Shown here: in pieces, positions 35,645-42,547 of the stretch
How the letters are laid out: the number at the start of each line of letters is the position of its first letter
Numbering within the stretch: the first letter of the stretch is position 1
Assembly: GCF_029265375.1 (NCBI RefSeq)
Contig: NZ_JAJUJJ010000023.1
Coordinates: 1-42,547 of the forward strand
Origin: Nesterenkonia sp.
GTDB lineage: Bacteria; Actinomycetota; Actinomycetes; Actinomycetales; Micrococcaceae
Length of the DNA stretch: 42,547 nucleotides
Direction of reading: 5' to 3'
Translations under genes and position numbers: made by a program
The notes under the pieces: generated by a model
What the model was told of the DNA's origin: nothing
The model's database searches: none
The model's input: only the letters and a program-made list of their open reading frames with translations

Positions 35645-36229
35645 TCACCTGTGCAGGATCAGGCTCATGGCCTCGGACCGGGTGGCCGCATTGCGCAGCG
35701 CACCGCGGACCGCGGAGGTGATGGTCTTCGCCCCCGGCTTGGAGACTCCGCGCATGGACATGCACAGGTGCTCGGCCTCGATGACGACGACGGCGCCCTC
35801 GGGCTGCATGTGGGTCATCAGCGAGTCGACGATCTGGGTGGTCAGCTGCTCCTGAACCTGGGGCCGCTTGGCGAAGATGTCCACCAGCCGGGCCAGCTTG
35901 GACAGGCCGGTGACCTTTCCCTCGTCGGCGGGGATGTAGCCGATATGCGCGTTGCCGTAGAAGGGCACCAGGTGGTGCTCGCACATGGAGTAGAAGGGCA
36001 CATCGCGGACCAGCACCAGCTCCTGGTGGCCGATGTCGAAGGTGGTGCCCAGCAGCTCGGCCGGATCCTGGTGGAGGCCTCGGAACGCCTCCTGGTAGGC
36101 CCGGGCCACCCGCGTGGGGGTCTCCTTCAGGCCGTCGCGGTCGGGATCCTCCCCGACGGCGAGGAGGATCTCCCGCACAGCGGCCTCGATGCGGGGCAGA
36201 TCGACGACGTCGTCTCCGGTCTCAGCCAT
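35645..36229 (-). CDS. folE: GTP cyclohydrolase I FolE
   Basis: 194 residues. [21 protein letters not shown] carries the zinc cysteine and histidines, and [12 protein letters not shown] the second cysteine. It makes dihydroneopterin triphosphate from GTP. ATG 36229 follows a strong AAGGAGG. The frame also opens at ATG 36343, which overlaps the ftsH stop as ATGA; translation there would add 38 residues (beginning [10 protein letters not shown]) that are not typical of FolE. I favour the shorter form. Confidence 0.92.
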   Translation of the reverse strand: MAETGDDVVDLPRIEAAVREILLAVGEDPDRDGLKETPTRVARAYQEAFRGLHQDPAELLGTTFDIGHQELVLVRDVPFYSMCEHHLVPFYGNAHIGYIPADEGKVTGLSKLARLVDIFAKRPQVQEQLTTQIVDSLMTHMQPEGAVVVIEAEHLCMSMRGVSKPGAKTITSAVRGALRNAATRSEAMSLILHR

Positions 36230-36339
36230 CCCGGCCTCCTTCAGCGCTGCGCGCCGTCCTTCGGTCAGAAATGCGGCTATTTCGCGCCGAATCAGGTGAG
36301 ATTGGCGACAGGACTGACCGCACGATTCCCGGGGTGGGC

Positions 36340-38262
36340 TCATGCATCGGGATCACCTCCCAGCGGGTCTTCGGTGACGATCGGGCGGCGGGGACTGGAC
36401 TCCCACACTTCGCGGCGCGGCCGCTTGCGGACCTGCGCGAAGATCTCGGCGACCTCTTTGGCGCCGAGGGTTTCGCGGCGCAGCAGCTCCTCGGCCAGGG
36501 TGTCGAGGATGTCCCGGTTCTCCGTCAGCGCCCAGTAGGCCTCGTCGTGGGCCTCTTCGATGATGGCGCGGACCTCCTGGTCCACCACGGCGGCCAGCTG
36601 TTCGGAGTACTCCTTGCCGGTGGCCATCTCCTTGCCGAGGAAGGGGTTGGTGTCCCCGGAGCCGAGCTTGACCGAGCCGACCTTGGCGCTCATCCCGTAT
36701 TCGGTGACCATCTTGCGGGCGGTGTCGGTGGCCTTCTGGATGTCATTGGCCGCACCGGTGGAGGGGTCGTGGAAGACGATCTCCTCGGCGACCCGGCCGC
36801 CCATGGCGTAGGCGATCTGGTCCAGCAGCTCATTGCGGGTGGTGGAGTACTTGTCATCCTCGGGCACCACCATGGTGTAGCCCAGGGCCCGGCCGCGCGG
36901 CAGGATGGTGATCTTGGTGACCGGCGCGGAGTAGTTCAGCGCAGCGGCCACCAGCGCGTGGCCTCCCTCGTGGTATGCGGTGACCCGGCGCTCGTGGTCC
37001 TTCATCAGCCGGGTGCGCTTCTGCGGGCCGGCCATCACCCGGTCGATGGCCTCGTCCACCGCTCGGTCGTCGATCAGGTCCGCATTGGAGCGGGCGGTCA
37101 GCAGAGCGGCCTCGTTGAGGACGTTGGCCAGATCCGCGCCGGTGAATCCGGGGGTCTTGCGGGCGATCTGTTCGACGTCGAGGTCATCGACCATCGGCTT
37201 GCCCTTGGAGTGGACCTCTAGGATCGCCTTGCGGCCGGCGAAGTCGGGCGCCTCCACCGGGATCTGGCGGTCGAACCGGCCGGGCCGCAGCAGGGCGGGG
37301 TCCAGAACGTCCGGCCGGTTGGTGGCGGCGATGACGATGATGTTGGAGTTCGGGTCGAAGCCGTCCATCTCCACCAGCAGCTGGTTCAGGGTCTGCTCGC
37401 GCTCGTCGTTTCCGCCGCCGACGCCGGCTCCGCGCTGCCGGCCCACGGCGTCGATCTCATCGACGAAGATGATGGCCGGGGCGTTCTCCTTGGCCTGCTT
37501 GAACAGGTCGCGGACCCGGGAGGCGCCCACGCCCACGAACATCTCCACGAAGTCGGAGCCGGAGATGGAGTAGAAGGAGCCGCCGGCCTCCCCGGCCACG
37601 GCCTTGGCCAGCAGGGTTTTGCCGGTGCCGGGCGGGCCGTAGAGCAGCACGCCCTTGGGGATCTTGGCACCCAGTCGCTGGAACTTCTGCGGCTCAGCCA
37701 GGAATTCACGGATCTCCTGGAGCTCCTCGACCGCCTCATCGGCGCCGGCCACATCGGCGAAGGTGACCTGCGGCATGTCCTTGTCGAACATCTTGGCCTT
37801 GGACTTGCCGAACTGCATCACCCGGGATCCGCCCCCGGACATGCGGGTGATCAGCCAGATGAACAGGATGGCGATCAGCAGGAACGGGATCATGAACCCG
37901 AGCATGCTCAGGAACCAGTTGGACTGCTCGGGCTCGTCGGTGTAGCCCTCCAGGTCGGCCTGGGCGATGGTCTCGGCCACGGTCTCTGCCCGGGCTTGGG
38001 AGAAGTGGAAGTGCACCGCGCCTTCGAGGGTGCGGCCGTCCAGTTCGAAGGGCTCCTCCAGGGTCAGGTCCACCCGGGAGTCGCCGTCGTCGATCCTGGC
38101 TTCGGTGACCTCGCCCTGCTCGATCAGCTCCATGCCGATATTGGTGTCCACGCGCTGGCCAGTGCCGGAGGAGGTCAGCAGCAGGGGAACCACAATGACC
38201 AGACCCAGCAGCACCAGCAGGATCCAGAACAGCGGTCCGGAGATGATCTTCTTGAAGTTCAT
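36340..38262 (-). CDS. ftsH: ATP-dependent zinc metalloprotease FtsH
   Basis: 640 residues. A first membrane segment (10-31), an extracytoplasmic domain and a second segment (118-140) lead to the AAA domain. Walker A is GPPGTGKT (209-216), Walker B IIFVDEID (264-271) and the second region of homology [18 protein letters not shown]. The protease motif HEGGH is at 431-435, with the later zinc aspartate in ATDTARKM. It degrades membrane and unstable proteins. GGAG lies 5 bases before the ATG. It heads the folate operon. The CRISPR array stands 222 bp upstream, where hpt and tilS are commonly found. Confidence 0.97.
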   Translation of the reverse strand: MNFKKIISGPLFWILLVLLGLVIVVPLLLTSSGTGQRVDTNIGMELIEQGEVTEARIDDGDSRVDLTLEEPFELDGRTLEGAVHFHFSQARAETVAETIAQADLEGYTDEPEQSNWFLSMLGFMIPFLLIAILFIWLITRMSGGGSRVMQFGKSKAKMFDKDMPQVTFADVAGADEAVEELQEIREFLAEPQKFQRLGAKIPKGVLLYGPPGTGKTLLAKAVAGEAGGSFYSISGSDFVEMFVGVGASRVRDLFKQAKENAPAIIFVDEIDAVGRQRGAGVGGGNDEREQTLNQLLVEMDGFDPNSNIIVIAATNRPDVLDPALLRPGRFDRQIPVEAPDFAGRKAILEVHSKGKPMVDDLDVEQIARKTPGFTGADLANVLNEAALLTARSNADLIDDRAVDEAIDRVMAGPQKRTRLMKDHERRVTAYHEGGHALVAAALNYSAPVTKITILPRGRALGYTMVVPEDDKYSTTRNELLDQIAYAMGGRVAEEIVFHDPSTGAANDIQKATDTARKMVTEYGMSAKVGSVKLGSGDTNPFLGKEMATGKEYSEQLAAVVDQEVRAIIEEAHDEAYWALTENRDILDTLAEELLRRETLGAKEVAEIFAQVRKRPRREVWESSPRRPIVTEDPLGGDPDA

Positions 38263-38484
38263 GCGGCTCCGTCAGAGGTATGGGCAGTCAGCGTCATACA
38301 GTACTTGCCGCTGCTGCGCTCATGGTAACTGTGCCGCCGAGGTTTCGCGCCGGGCGGAGCACAACGAGCAGCACTCTTCCGCCTCACACAGGAAGGGATC
38401 ATCGCTCCCGCACTTCTCGAAGTGCCGGTGGAAAGCGAGCACTGTGCGATTTTTCACTTGCGGTAAAGGTTGCGCCGCCAGCTG
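38263..38484. other. ftsH upstream region / 5' flank of the CRISPR array
   Basis: This 222-bp stretch separates ftsH (minus) from the first repeat (plus). It contains the small hairpin GCACTT-CTCG-AAGTGC at 38410-38425 and a short AT patch (ATTTTTCACTTGCGGTAAAGG) just before repeat 1. For ftsH, TACTGT (minus strand, 38303-38298) is a plausible -10 with a poor -35. I see no strong plus-strand promoter reading into the array. By position it is the candidate leader. Confidence 0.5.
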
Positions 38485-41269
38485 GTTGAGAATCTCCCCC
38501 TCCACTCCTCGATAGACTGGGGGTGCCGGACGGGTCGCCTAGCGGAGAGTTGAGAATCTCCCCCTCCACTCCTCGATAGACTGGCCGGGGCTGCCGGGGT
38601 GAATATCGAGAAGTTGAGAATCTCCCCCTCCACTCCTCGATAGACTGGGCGCCGGTGTAGTCCACGTCCAGCGGGCGTTGAGAATCTCCCCCTCCACTCC
38701 TCGATAGACTGGTGGTGCGCTCCCCGGTCAGGTCTCCACCGTTGAGAATCTCCCCCTCCACTCCTCGATAGACTGGGTCATGGCCGGCAAGCACGGCAAC
38801 GGTGGTTGAGAATCTCCCCCTCCACTCCTCGATAGACTGGAGACGTTTGAGAAGCCCGGCCGGAAGACGTTGAGAATCTCCCCCTCCACTCCTCGATAGA
38901 CTGGGCGATTCTTCACGCTTGCCGGCTGCCAGGTTGAGAATCTCCCCCTCCACTCCTCGATAGACTGGCCGCCGCCTGGGATGCGCTGAAAAGCATGTTG
39001 AGAATCTCCCCCTCCACTCCTCGATAGACTGGAGGCCGCGCACGTTGGATGCCAGCCCGTGTTGAGAATCTCCCCCTCCACTCCTCGATAGACTGGCGTG
39101 GTCTACCTCTGGATAGTGAACGAGGTTGAGAATCTCCCCCTCCACTCCTCGATAGACTGGCGAAGCTGCGCGCCCACATCGGAGACATGTTGAGAATCTC
39201 CCCCTCCACTCCTCGATAGACTGGCCGGGTGGCTCTACCGCTACTGGACGTAGTTGAGAATCTCCCCCTCCACTCCTCGATAGACTGGCATGAGCAGACC
39301 TGGTACGGGGCACTTCGTTGAGAATCTCCCCCTCCACTCCTCGATAGACTGGTCAGCTTCGGCCAGCAGGCGACCGTCGGGTTGAGAATCTCCCCCTCCA
39401 CTCCTCGATAGACTGGCAGATGTGGTATTCGAGTTCGTCGATGTGTTGAGAATCTCCCCCTCCACTCCTCGATAGACTGGCCGGCCAGTTTGTCTACCCG
39501 GTGGTGGTGTTGAGAATCTCCCCCTCCACTCCTCGATAGACTGGATGAGGCCGGACTCACGGCAGAAATTGCGTTGAGAATCTCCCCCTCCACTCCTCGA
39601 TAGACTGGTGAAGGCCGCGAACACCCTTGCCGAGGCGTTGAGAATCTCCCCCTCCACTCCTCGATAGACTGGCATGGTGGACGACCTTGCACTCCAGCTT
39701 GTTGAGAATCTCCCCCTCCACTCCTCGATAGACTGGAGGAGACCGCCCAGAAGGCCCTGGACGGGTTGAGAATCTCCCCCTCCACTCCTCGATAGACTGG
39801 AAGGGCTGGGCGTTGACGCAAACTCCATGTTGAGAATCTCCCCCTCCACTCCTCGATAGACTGGCGGGCTACCAGGTTGACCGCTCCACTTGGTTGAGAA
39901 TCTCCCCCTCCACTCCTCGATAGACTGGCCCAGGGCGCATCCGGCAAGGAGGCCCCGTTGAGAATCTCCCCCTCCACTCCTCGATAGACTGGCGGCGCTG
40001 GTGGGGCTGGGCAACAACTTGTTGAGAATCTCCCCCTCCACTCCTCGATAGACTGGCTGATGTGGTCGCGCAGTTCGTGCATGTGTTGAGAATCTCCCCC
40101 TCCACTCCTCGATAGACTGGCCGGCTGGGGCCTAGCCCTGTCAAAGAGGTTGAGAATCTCCCCCTCCACTCCTCGATAGACTGGAAAAACGAGGAGGGAG
40201 ACAGCCCATGCAGTTGAGAATCTCCCCCTCCACTCCTCGATAGACTGGGCGACAAGCCGCGACCGAAGGTCAAGCGGTTGAGAATCTCCCCCTCCACTCC
40301 TCGATAGACTGGAGGCAATGGGAGCTGTCATCAAGCACCTGTTGAGAATCTCCCCCTCCACTCCTCGATAGACTGGGTAGTGCCACAGGCCCCCCCGGCC
40401 GGGTTGAGAATCTCCCCCTCCACTCCTCGATAGACTGGCGATCACCCAGAAGCCCGAGGCGCAGAGGTTGAGAATCTCCCCCTCCACTCCTCGATAGACT
40501 GGGCAGCCTCGACGAGGTCAACGACATCATGTTGAGAATCTCCCCCTCCACTCCTCGATAGACTGGTCACGTCCCCGCGGAAGTCGGTCATGCCGTTGAG
40601 AATCTCCCCCTCCACTCCTCGATAGACTGGATATCCAGACCACACAGATCTATGTGGGGTTGAGAATCTCCCCCTCCACTCCTCGATAGACTGGAGGTGC
40701 CCGCCGACCGACCGGAGACGTTGTTGAGAATCTCCCCCTCCACTCCTCGATAGACTGGTGCATGTCTGCCTCGGACATCGCGTCGTGTTGAGAATCTCCC
40801 CCTCCACTCCTCGATAGACTGGTCTCGGTGAACTCCGAGACATCATCCACGTTGAGAATCTCCCCCTCCACTCCTCGATAGACTGGAAGCCCACAGTAGA
40901 GACCCTCCAGGACTGTTGAGAATCTCCCCCTCCACTCCTCGATAGACTGGATGGCGAACGCTGCGCCCAGCTGTTCAGTTGAGAATCTCCCCCTCCACTC
41001 CTCGATAGACTGGTTGGCGGTCTGAGCCTCATAAAGCTCAGGTTGAGAATCTCCCCCTCCACTCCTCGATAGACTGGAGGAAGCAGAGCAGGAGCCCGGC
41101 CACACGTTGAGAATCTCCCCCTCCACTCCTCGATAGACTGGCCCTCCGGCCATGAGACCTGGCCCTGACGTTGAGAATCTCCCCCTCCACTCCTCGATAG
41201 ACTGGTGAGCGTCTTCTTTCTCTACAAAGTGAAGTTGAGAATCTCCCCCTCCACTCCTCGATAGACTGG
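38485..41269 (+). CRISPR. CRISPR array, 44 repeats, type II (Cas9/tracrRNA-dependent)
   Basis: 44 copies of a 36-bp repeat that begins GTTGAGAATCTCC and ends CTCGATAGACTGG. All copies appear identical, including the first and last. They are separated by 43 unique spacers: 41 are 28 nt, spacer 30 (40377-40402) is 26 nt and spacer 39 (40951-40977) is 27 nt. The regular period is 64 bp. Spacer 30 contains a run of seven C, so its short length could be a base-count error. Crossing bases on either side of the repeat are not conserved, so 36 is the true length. The plus strand must be the crRNA strand because the tracrRNA downstream (41397-41540) pairs with the plus-strand repeat. No degenerate repeat marks the old end. 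No cas gene is in the window. Confidence 0.98.
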
Positions 41270-41295
41270 GGTATAGGGCAAAATAGCCTAGTCAG

Positions 41296-41337
41296 AGGCC
41301 ATTTCTCAGCACTTTTTGGTAGTGAGAAACGGCCTCC
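41296..41337 (+). terminator. Hairpin just after the array (likely pre-crRNA 3' end)
   Basis: Arms of 18 bases match at 15 positions around a TTTTTG loop: GAGGCC-A-TTTCTCA pairs with TGAGAAA-C-GGCCTC. It is 26 bp beyond the last repeat and 24 bp before the tracrRNA promoter. There is no downstream U run, so termination is inferred from position and stability. Confidence 0.5.
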
Positions 41338-41361
41338 ACTGGGTTTTGGCAGGCGCCGACG

Positions 41362-41390
41362 GTGACACTTGAGGTCAAAACTGCTAAGGT
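41362..41390 (+). promoter_or_regulatory. tracrRNA promoter
   Basis: GTGACA (41362-41367, one mismatch to TTGACA), exactly 17 bp, then TAAGGT (41385-41390, matching TAnnnT). The predicted start is near 41397, two bases before the anti-repeat. Independent agreement between promoter and RNA structure makes this a good call. Confidence 0.7.
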
Positions 41391-41396
41391 TGCATC

Positions 41397-41540
41397 AACT
41401 ATCGAGGAGAATCTGGGGAGATTCTTAATAAGGGTGAACTTCGGTTCCCTGACTTCTCCGCCCTACCGGGTTGCACCGGTTGGGCCATATAACTAGACAT
41501 ATGAAGCTCCGGACATTTTCCGGGGCTTCATATGTCTATC
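41397..41540 (+). ncRNA. tracrRNA of a type II CRISPR-Cas system
   Basis: The anti-repeat is at 41399-41429. Its 3' part (GGGGAGATTCTTAAT, 41415-41429) pairs with repeat bases 1-15, including two G-U pairs. Bases 41410-41414 face repeat bases 16-20 as a 5x5 internal loop. CTATCGAGGAG (41399-41409) pairs with repeat bases 21-31. The order, lower stem next to the nexus and bulge then upper stem, is that of Cas9 guide RNAs. After AATAAGG comes a nexus-like hairpin with a UUCG loop (41431-41450). Next is a hairpin GCCC-U-ACCGG/CCGGU-U-GGGC (41460-41485), then a very long final stem (41494-41538). The AATAAGG next to the duplex resembles the AAUAAGG of S. pyogenes tracrRNA. Expression is inferred. 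Confidence 0.88.
41494..41538. terminator. 20-bp near-perfect stem at the tracrRNA 3' end
   Basis: TAGACATATGAAGCTCCGGA, loop CATTT, then the complementary arm, with one G-U pair and no other mismatch. It contains the restriction-like palindrome CATATG in each arm. No T run follows. It could end the tracrRNA, or be a symmetric element that also stops transcription arriving from the transposase side. Confidence 0.6.
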
Positions 41541-41603
41541 CGGACTTTACCCACTCTCCGCAGGGTGTAGACACCGTAGGACGCCCATTCTGGGTAAGCG
41601 GCA

Positions 41604-41700
41604 AGAATGTGTGTACAGCCCGGGCGTGTCATCCCCGGCCTGCCCAACCTTTCCTGGCCCAGAGCCCGTCCTCTGCGGCGATGCCGGTGCCGTAGGTCTC
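41604..41700 (-). pseudogene. Remnant of a second IS1249-like transposase (3' end only)
   Basis: On the minus strand the frame ending at the TGA (41631-41629) reads ETYGTGIAAEDGLWARKGWAGRG. The intact neighbour ends RSYGTAATAEEGLWARTGWAGRP. The 26 bp beyond each stop, AATGTGTGTACAGCCCGGGC plus GTGTCA, are identical in both (41606-41631 and 41715-41740). A stop codon interrupts the frame upstream of ETYG, so only about 24 codons remain. It is the decayed end of a related element lying beside the present one. Confidence 0.75.
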
Positions 41701-41714
41701 GGGTTATAGGAACA

Positions 41715-42547
41715 AATGTGTGTACAGCCCGGGCGTGTCAGGGGCGTCCTGCCCAGCCTGTTCGGGCCCAGAGTCCTTCCTCGGCAGTAGCAGCAGTCCC
41801 GTAGCTGCGCGGACCGAGAGGTTCCTCCGGTTCGGTTATGTGTTGGGCTGCCTGAGTAGCTGCCCGGCGGTGCCGCTGTACCAGTTCCCAAGGGTCATGT
41901 GGGTGCTCGGTGAGGTTGTTGAGCAGCCAGTCCACGGCTTTGCGTGCGTGATGGTCGGGCATGCCTCGGTGGTGGCGCAGCAGGTGTTTGATCGCGCTGT
42001 TGGGCCCGCCTTCTAGCCTGGAGGTGGCCCGTTCCACCGTCCTGACGCCTTCGCTGGTGTAGTGCTGGTCGAGGAATGTGAACAGGGACTTATCCCGGAT
42101 CAGCTGCCGGTAGAGTCCCTGGACTCGGCGCAGCCGGATGTGGGTGTACCACCAGTTCTGGTTCGGCTTAGCCCAGGATGGCCGTTCCACGCCTTTCTTG
42201 GCGTAGGTGCGCTGCTTGAGGAACCTTTCCCACTTCGCTTCCCAGGAGCCGTAGGCGCCCATCCATGCTGCGGCGGCATCGAGGTCCTGGACCCGCATGA
42301 GCTCCCTGGTCAGAGCCAGGATCTCCTTACCTGCCTCCAGTCGTGGATTCAGGGTGGTGTGCCTCACCACGGCGGCGCGGATGTGGAAGTAGCAGCGTTG
42401 GACCCTGGTGCGGCGCCACTGCTGATCCAGAGCCGCCCGCAGCCCGGCCCCGCCGTCGGTGACCACCACATCCGGGGCGGGGAGCTGGCGGAACAGTGCT
42501 GCCCAGGCGGCTTTGGACTCGCGGTCGCACCACTGCCAGCCGATCAC
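41715..42547 (-). mobile_element. IS1249-like insertion sequence, left end and transposase (partial)
   Basis: The element's end is placed near 41714, where the sequence shared with the neighbouring remnant begins (AATGTGTGTACAG). I cannot verify its inverted repeat because the other end is outside the window. No target duplication can be scored. Confidence 0.6.
41738..42547 (-). CDS. IS1249-like (IS256-group) transposase, 5' part beyond window
   Basis: 269 residues are visible and the frame is still open at the right edge. VVVTDGGAGLRAALDQQW carries a catalytic aspartate, followed by VQRCYFHI, and the later SRLEGGPNSAIKHLLRHHRGM carries the glutamate. These are the mutator/IS256-type DDE motifs, and the overall sequence resembles IS1249 of corynebacteria. 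The C-terminal end is intact. The element sits between the tracrRNA and whatever lies to the right, where cas genes would be expected. Codon use and GC content look similar to the host. Confidence 0.85.
   Translation of the reverse strand: MIGWQWCDRESKAAWAALFRQLPAPDVVVTDGGAGLRAALDQQWRRTRVQRCYFHIRAAVVRHTTLNPRLEAGKEILALTRELMRVQDLDAAAAWMGAYGSWEAKWERFLKQRTYAKKGVERPSWAKPNQNWWYTHIRLRRVQGLYRQLIRDKSLFTFLDQHYTSEGVRTVERATSRLEGGPNSAIKHLLRHHRGMPDHHARKAVDWLLNNLTEHPHDPWELVQRHRRAATQAAQHITEPEEPLGPRSYGTAATAEEGLWARTGWAGRP

Noticed and set aside
40631-40850. Inverted repeats inside spacers 34, 36 and 37 (for example ATGTC...GACAT)
   Set aside because: Stems are only 5 bp and such matches are expected among 43 GC-rich spacers by chance.
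38399-41153. Long minus-strand reading frames through the array with repeated PVYRGVEGEILN, SLSRSGGGDSQ and QSIEEWRGRFST segments
   Set aside because: The repeat has no stop codon in these frames and the 64-bp period cycles through all three frames, so the peptides are a by-product of the CRISPR repeat.
38485-41269. Array read on the minus strand, or a type I/V system
   Set aside because: Only a plus-strand repeat transcript can pair with the plus-strand tracrRNA. The anti-repeat at the RNA 5' end followed by a nexus is Cas9 order, unlike Cas12b, where the anti-repeat is towards the 3' end.
1-42547. tRNA, rRNA or known riboswitch
   Set aside because: I looked in the intergenic gaps and saw no cloverleaf, rRNA core sequence or recognisable riboswitch motif; a covariance search was not possible.

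Overview
The window is a piece of a high-GC actinobacterial chromosome. Lsr2, mycobacterial-style FtsH/folate/pantothenate clustering, a menaquinone pathway, ClpC and DUF3180/DUF3817/DUF2520 proteins all point to Micrococcales. A Micrococcaceae member such as Nesterenkonia, Kocuria or Arthrobacter is my inference, not a proven identification. Gene starts were chosen by Shine-Dalgarno position, family N-termini and promoter geometry.

Layout. 1-144: tail of an IS481-type transposase. 141-4999: Na/Pi cotransporter with a PHO-box-like operator, HtpX protease, ferredoxin-NADP reductase, a SUKH-like protein and a HIT protein. 4996-12377: menaquinone genes (polyprenyl diphosphate synthase, menG, menF, menD, menC) interleaved with a PAP2 membrane protein and the Tag DNA glycosylase. 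12388-14527: a second PAP2 paralogue and an FUSC-type transporter. 14530-17394: an arsenic unit (ACR3 efflux, ArsC reductase and a convergent flavoprotein), both ends carrying the same inverted-repeat operator. 17399-23587: radA, mutY, DUF3817, clpC, lsr2 and a small membrane protein. 23595-27167: lysS and an M13 peptidase. 27555-28950: a ribbon-helix-helix regulator and DUF4097 protein behind a clear autoregulatory operator. 28999-38262: one long minus-strand run ftsH-folE-folP-folBK-DUF3180-PH-PH-DUF2520-panC.

The accessory part is 38263-42547. It holds a CRISPR array of 44 identical 36-bp repeats with 43 spacers, almost all 28 nt. This is followed by a hairpin, a near-consensus promoter and a well-formed tracrRNA gene on the same strand. 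The tracrRNA anti-repeat pairs with the repeat as 15 bp, a 5x5 internal loop and 11 bp, then continues into a nexus-like hairpin and two further stem-loops. That is Cas9-type (type II, probably II-C) architecture. No cas gene is in the window: an IS1249-like transposase, with the tail of a second related copy beside it, lies immediately beyond the tracrRNA and runs off the right edge. The array stands where many actinobacteria keep hpt/tilS upstream of ftsH.

The main points for a second look are the tracrRNA/array pair, a possible promoter inside every repeat, two related spacers, a palindromic back-to-back leaderless promoter between menC and the second PAP2 gene, and the matched operators of the arsenic unit and of the RHH/DUF4097 pair.
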